A stretch of 64,000 nucleotides of DNA, taken from positions 5,799,001-5,863,000 of the forward strand of contig NC_020453.1 of assembly GCF_000344805.1 (NCBI RefSeq), given 5' to 3'. The stretch's first letter is position 1, and every line of letters starts with the position of its first letter. A program made the translations under genes and the position numbers. Source of the DNA: Bradyrhizobium oligotrophicum S58 (GTDB taxonomy: Bacteria > Pseudomonadota > Alphaproteobacteria > Rhizobiales > Xanthobacteraceae). Below are positions 62,945 through 64,000 of the stretch, one piece after another. Under the pieces are notes generated by a model that saw nothing but the letters and a program-made list of their open reading frames with translations, was not told the origin of the DNA and searched no databases.

Positions 62945-63012
62945 GCTGACTTGACAGTTTTGGGTGTTATGTTGTGCTTCGGTTCAACATGACATTTTTC
63001 GCGGCACGTGCC

Positions 63013-63417
63013 ATGTCGGCTCCAACAAAACCCAAGGTCTACGTAGCCGATGACGATGCCGATGTCCTCGGCTCGCTGCGTTTCCTGCTGGAGGCCGACG
63101 GCTTCGACGTCCGGACCTTTCGCAGCGGCACAGCCCTGCTCAACGCGTCGGACCATGCGTCGCCCGACTGCTTCGTGCTCGATTACAAGATGCCCGAACT
63201 CAACGGGGTCGAACTCGCCGAAAGGTTGCGTAAGCAGGGCGCAACCGCTCCAGTCGTGCTGATCACGGGTCACTATGACGACCGGCTGGCGGCGCGCGCC
63301 GCTGCCGTCGGCATTCAGGACTTCCTGCTCAAGCCGCTGCTCGACGACAATCTGGTGAAGCGGATCCGCAAGGCGATCGCAAACGAGCATTCGGCTACCG
63401 CACAGCGCGCGTCCTGA
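63013..63417 (+). CDS. Receiver-only response regulator between fixJ and fixK2
   Basis: A 134-residue CheY-like domain from MSAPTKPKVYV; an ATG at 62989 gives 142. The acidic pair is VADDDADV, the phospho-acceptor D57 in FVLDYKMPELNG, threonine in LITGHYD and lysine in LLKPLLD. There is no output domain. B. japonicum has the same gene (ORF138) at this place, with unknown function. It may serve as a phosphate sink for FixL or tune FixJ (inference). Confidence 0.9.
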   Translation: MSAPTKPKVYVADDDADVLGSLRFLLEADGFDVRTFRSGTALLNASDHASPDCFVLDYKMPELNGVELAERLRKQGATAPVVLITGHYDDRLAARAAAVGIQDFLLKPLLDDNLVKRIRKAIANEHSATAQRAS

Positions 63418-63426
63418 CAGCCCGAC

Positions 63427-63443
63427 CTACGTACATCTACGTA
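63427..63443 (+). promoter_or_regulatory. Tandem FixJ-type sites upstream of fixK2
   Basis: CTACGTA at 63427-63433 and again at 63437-63443, 10 bases apart, one helical turn. FixJ recognises TACGTA-type sequences in fixK promoters. They lie about 86-102 bases before the fixK2 start and just after the receiver gene stop. Confidence 0.75.
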
Positions 63444-63528
63444 AGGGACCCCCCTTAAGATAACGGCCCAAATGTCCTTAACGGGAGCCGCCGTGTACCA
63501 CATCGCCATCCGCCGCAAGGAGATGGTC

Positions 63529-64000
63529 ATGCTCAATCAGCCGCTTACCAATTCGGTCGTCAGCACCAACGCCCCCCACGCCATCCCCTCTCCTGCAGCC
63601 AACCCTTTCGCCGAGATCACCGGCCACGCCGGGCTGATCGCCAGCGAGTTCTCCTACAAGAAGGACGAGGAGATCTATGGCGAGGATGAGCCGGCCGAGT
63701 ACGTCTACCAGGTGATCTCTGGCGCCGTTCGCAGCTACAAGCTGCTCTCCGACGGCCGTCGCCAGATCGGCGCCTTCCATCTTCCCGGTGACGTGTTCGG
63801 CCTCGAATTCGGCTCCGTGCACCGTCTCGCCGCCGAAGCCATCATCGACACCACCGTGCGCCTGGTGAAGCGCCGGAGCCTGGAACAGGCCGCCGGCGTC
63901 GACGTCACCGTCGCCCGCAAGCTCTGGACCATGACGGCCGGCGACCTCCGCCACGCCGAGGATCACATGCTGCTGCTGGGCCGCAAGACCGCGATGGAGC
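63529..64000 (+). CDS. fixK2: Crp/Fnr-family regulator FixK2, 5' part
   Basis: The first 157 residues; the gene runs past the window. AAGGAG at 63517-63522 supports the ATG at 63529 (MLNQPLTNSVVS); the frame is open from an ATG at 63472 and includes one at 63523. The sensor barrel shows EYVYQVISGAVRSYKLLSDGRRQIGAFHLPGDVFGLE. There are no cysteines in this part, so it lacks the FNR-type iron-sulfur cluster, as FixK proteins do. The DNA-binding helix-turn-helix is not in view. It activates genes with TTGA-N6-TCAA boxes. Confidence 0.94.
   Translation, partial: MLNQPLTNSVVSTNAPHAIPSPAANPFAEITGHAGLIASEFSYKKDEEIYGEDEPAEYVYQVISGAVRSYKLLSDGRRQIGAFHLPGDVFGLEFGSVHRLAAEAIIDTTVRLVKRRSLEQAAGVDVTVARKLWTMTAGDLRHAEDHMLLLGRKTAME

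Noticed and set aside
1..64000. tRNA, rRNA, CRISPR or transposase genes
   Set aside because: I looked for cloverleaf-type sequence, regularly spaced direct repeats and transposase motifs and saw none; a covariance-model scan would be needed to exclude small RNAs.

Overview
The window reads as chromosome of a Bradyrhizobium species (Alphaproteobacteria, Rhizobiales). The DNA is GC-rich with dense, long genes. The right end carries a complete fixNOQP-fixGHIS plus fixLJ-rr-fixK2 oxygen-response block in the B. japonicum/diazoefficiens arrangement, and the left-centre carries the bradyrhizobial assimilatory nitrate genes (nrtABC, haemoglobin bjgb, flavoprotein flp, nasC). I found no tRNA or rRNA genes, CRISPR arrays, prophage or insertion-sequence transposases.

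Layout. 1-11000: catabolism. A truncated PfkB sugar kinase, a ferredoxin-reductase-type flavoprotein and an enoyl-CoA hydratase lead into a DctPQM TRAP importer, an IlvD/Edd sugar-acid dehydratase, a uronate-dehydrogenase-like SDR, an SMP-30 lactonase and an aldehyde dehydrogenase. Together these look like oxidative use of uronic acids or related sugar acids. 11000-14500: a stand-alone pyruvate-dehydrogenase-E1-like enzyme divergent from an Lrp/AsnC regulator. 14500-16000: 1.5 kb of non-coding DNA with several dispersed repeats, ending in three FixK/FNR boxes spaced exactly 33 bp apart. 16000-18500: the two-gene unit behind those boxes, a polytopic 4Fe-4S membrane protein and a [2Fe-2S]/flavin reductase. 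I consider this the best candidate for an undescribed system here. 18700-22000: a fumarylacetoacetase-fold enzyme, an EamA exporter and an aldo/keto reductase.

22100-33000: nitrate assimilation. nrtABC-bjgb-flp-nasC run leftwards. A formate/nitrite-family channel and a fused PP2C phosphatase-Ser/Thr kinase run rightwards. The divergent region has one sigma-54-type -24/-12 promoter facing each way, and a similar short hairpin in each leader. 33000-50900: mixed metabolism and regulation: intradiol dioxygenase, serine beta-lactamase-like hydrolase, HWE-type histidine kinase, CcdA, LysR and XRE regulators, enoyl-CoA hydratase, isopropylmalate-dehydrogenase-like enzyme, zinc alcohol dehydrogenase, CoA-transferase, glycogen synthase, a chemoreceptor and a patatin.

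51000-64000: microaerobic respiration. The cbb3 oxidase (fixNOQP) and its copper/assembly genes (fixGHIS) run leftwards, each transcription unit behind a TTGA-N6-TCAA FixK box. CBS-domain and universal-stress proteins sit between them and the sensor-regulator genes. fixL (PAS haem sensor kinase), fixJ, a receiver-only regulator and fixK2 run rightwards, with a tandem FixJ-type CTACGTA repeat in front of fixK2, which is cut by the window end. The expected flow is FixL-FixJ, then fixK2, then FixK boxes at fixN, fixG, the receiver gene, probably the stress protein, and the 4Fe-4S/2Fe-2S pair at 16 kb.

Several families of inverted-repeat intergenic elements are scattered through the window. Start codons were moved inward from the longest open frame wherever the upstream part lacked family similarity or a ribosome site; these choices are stated per gene.
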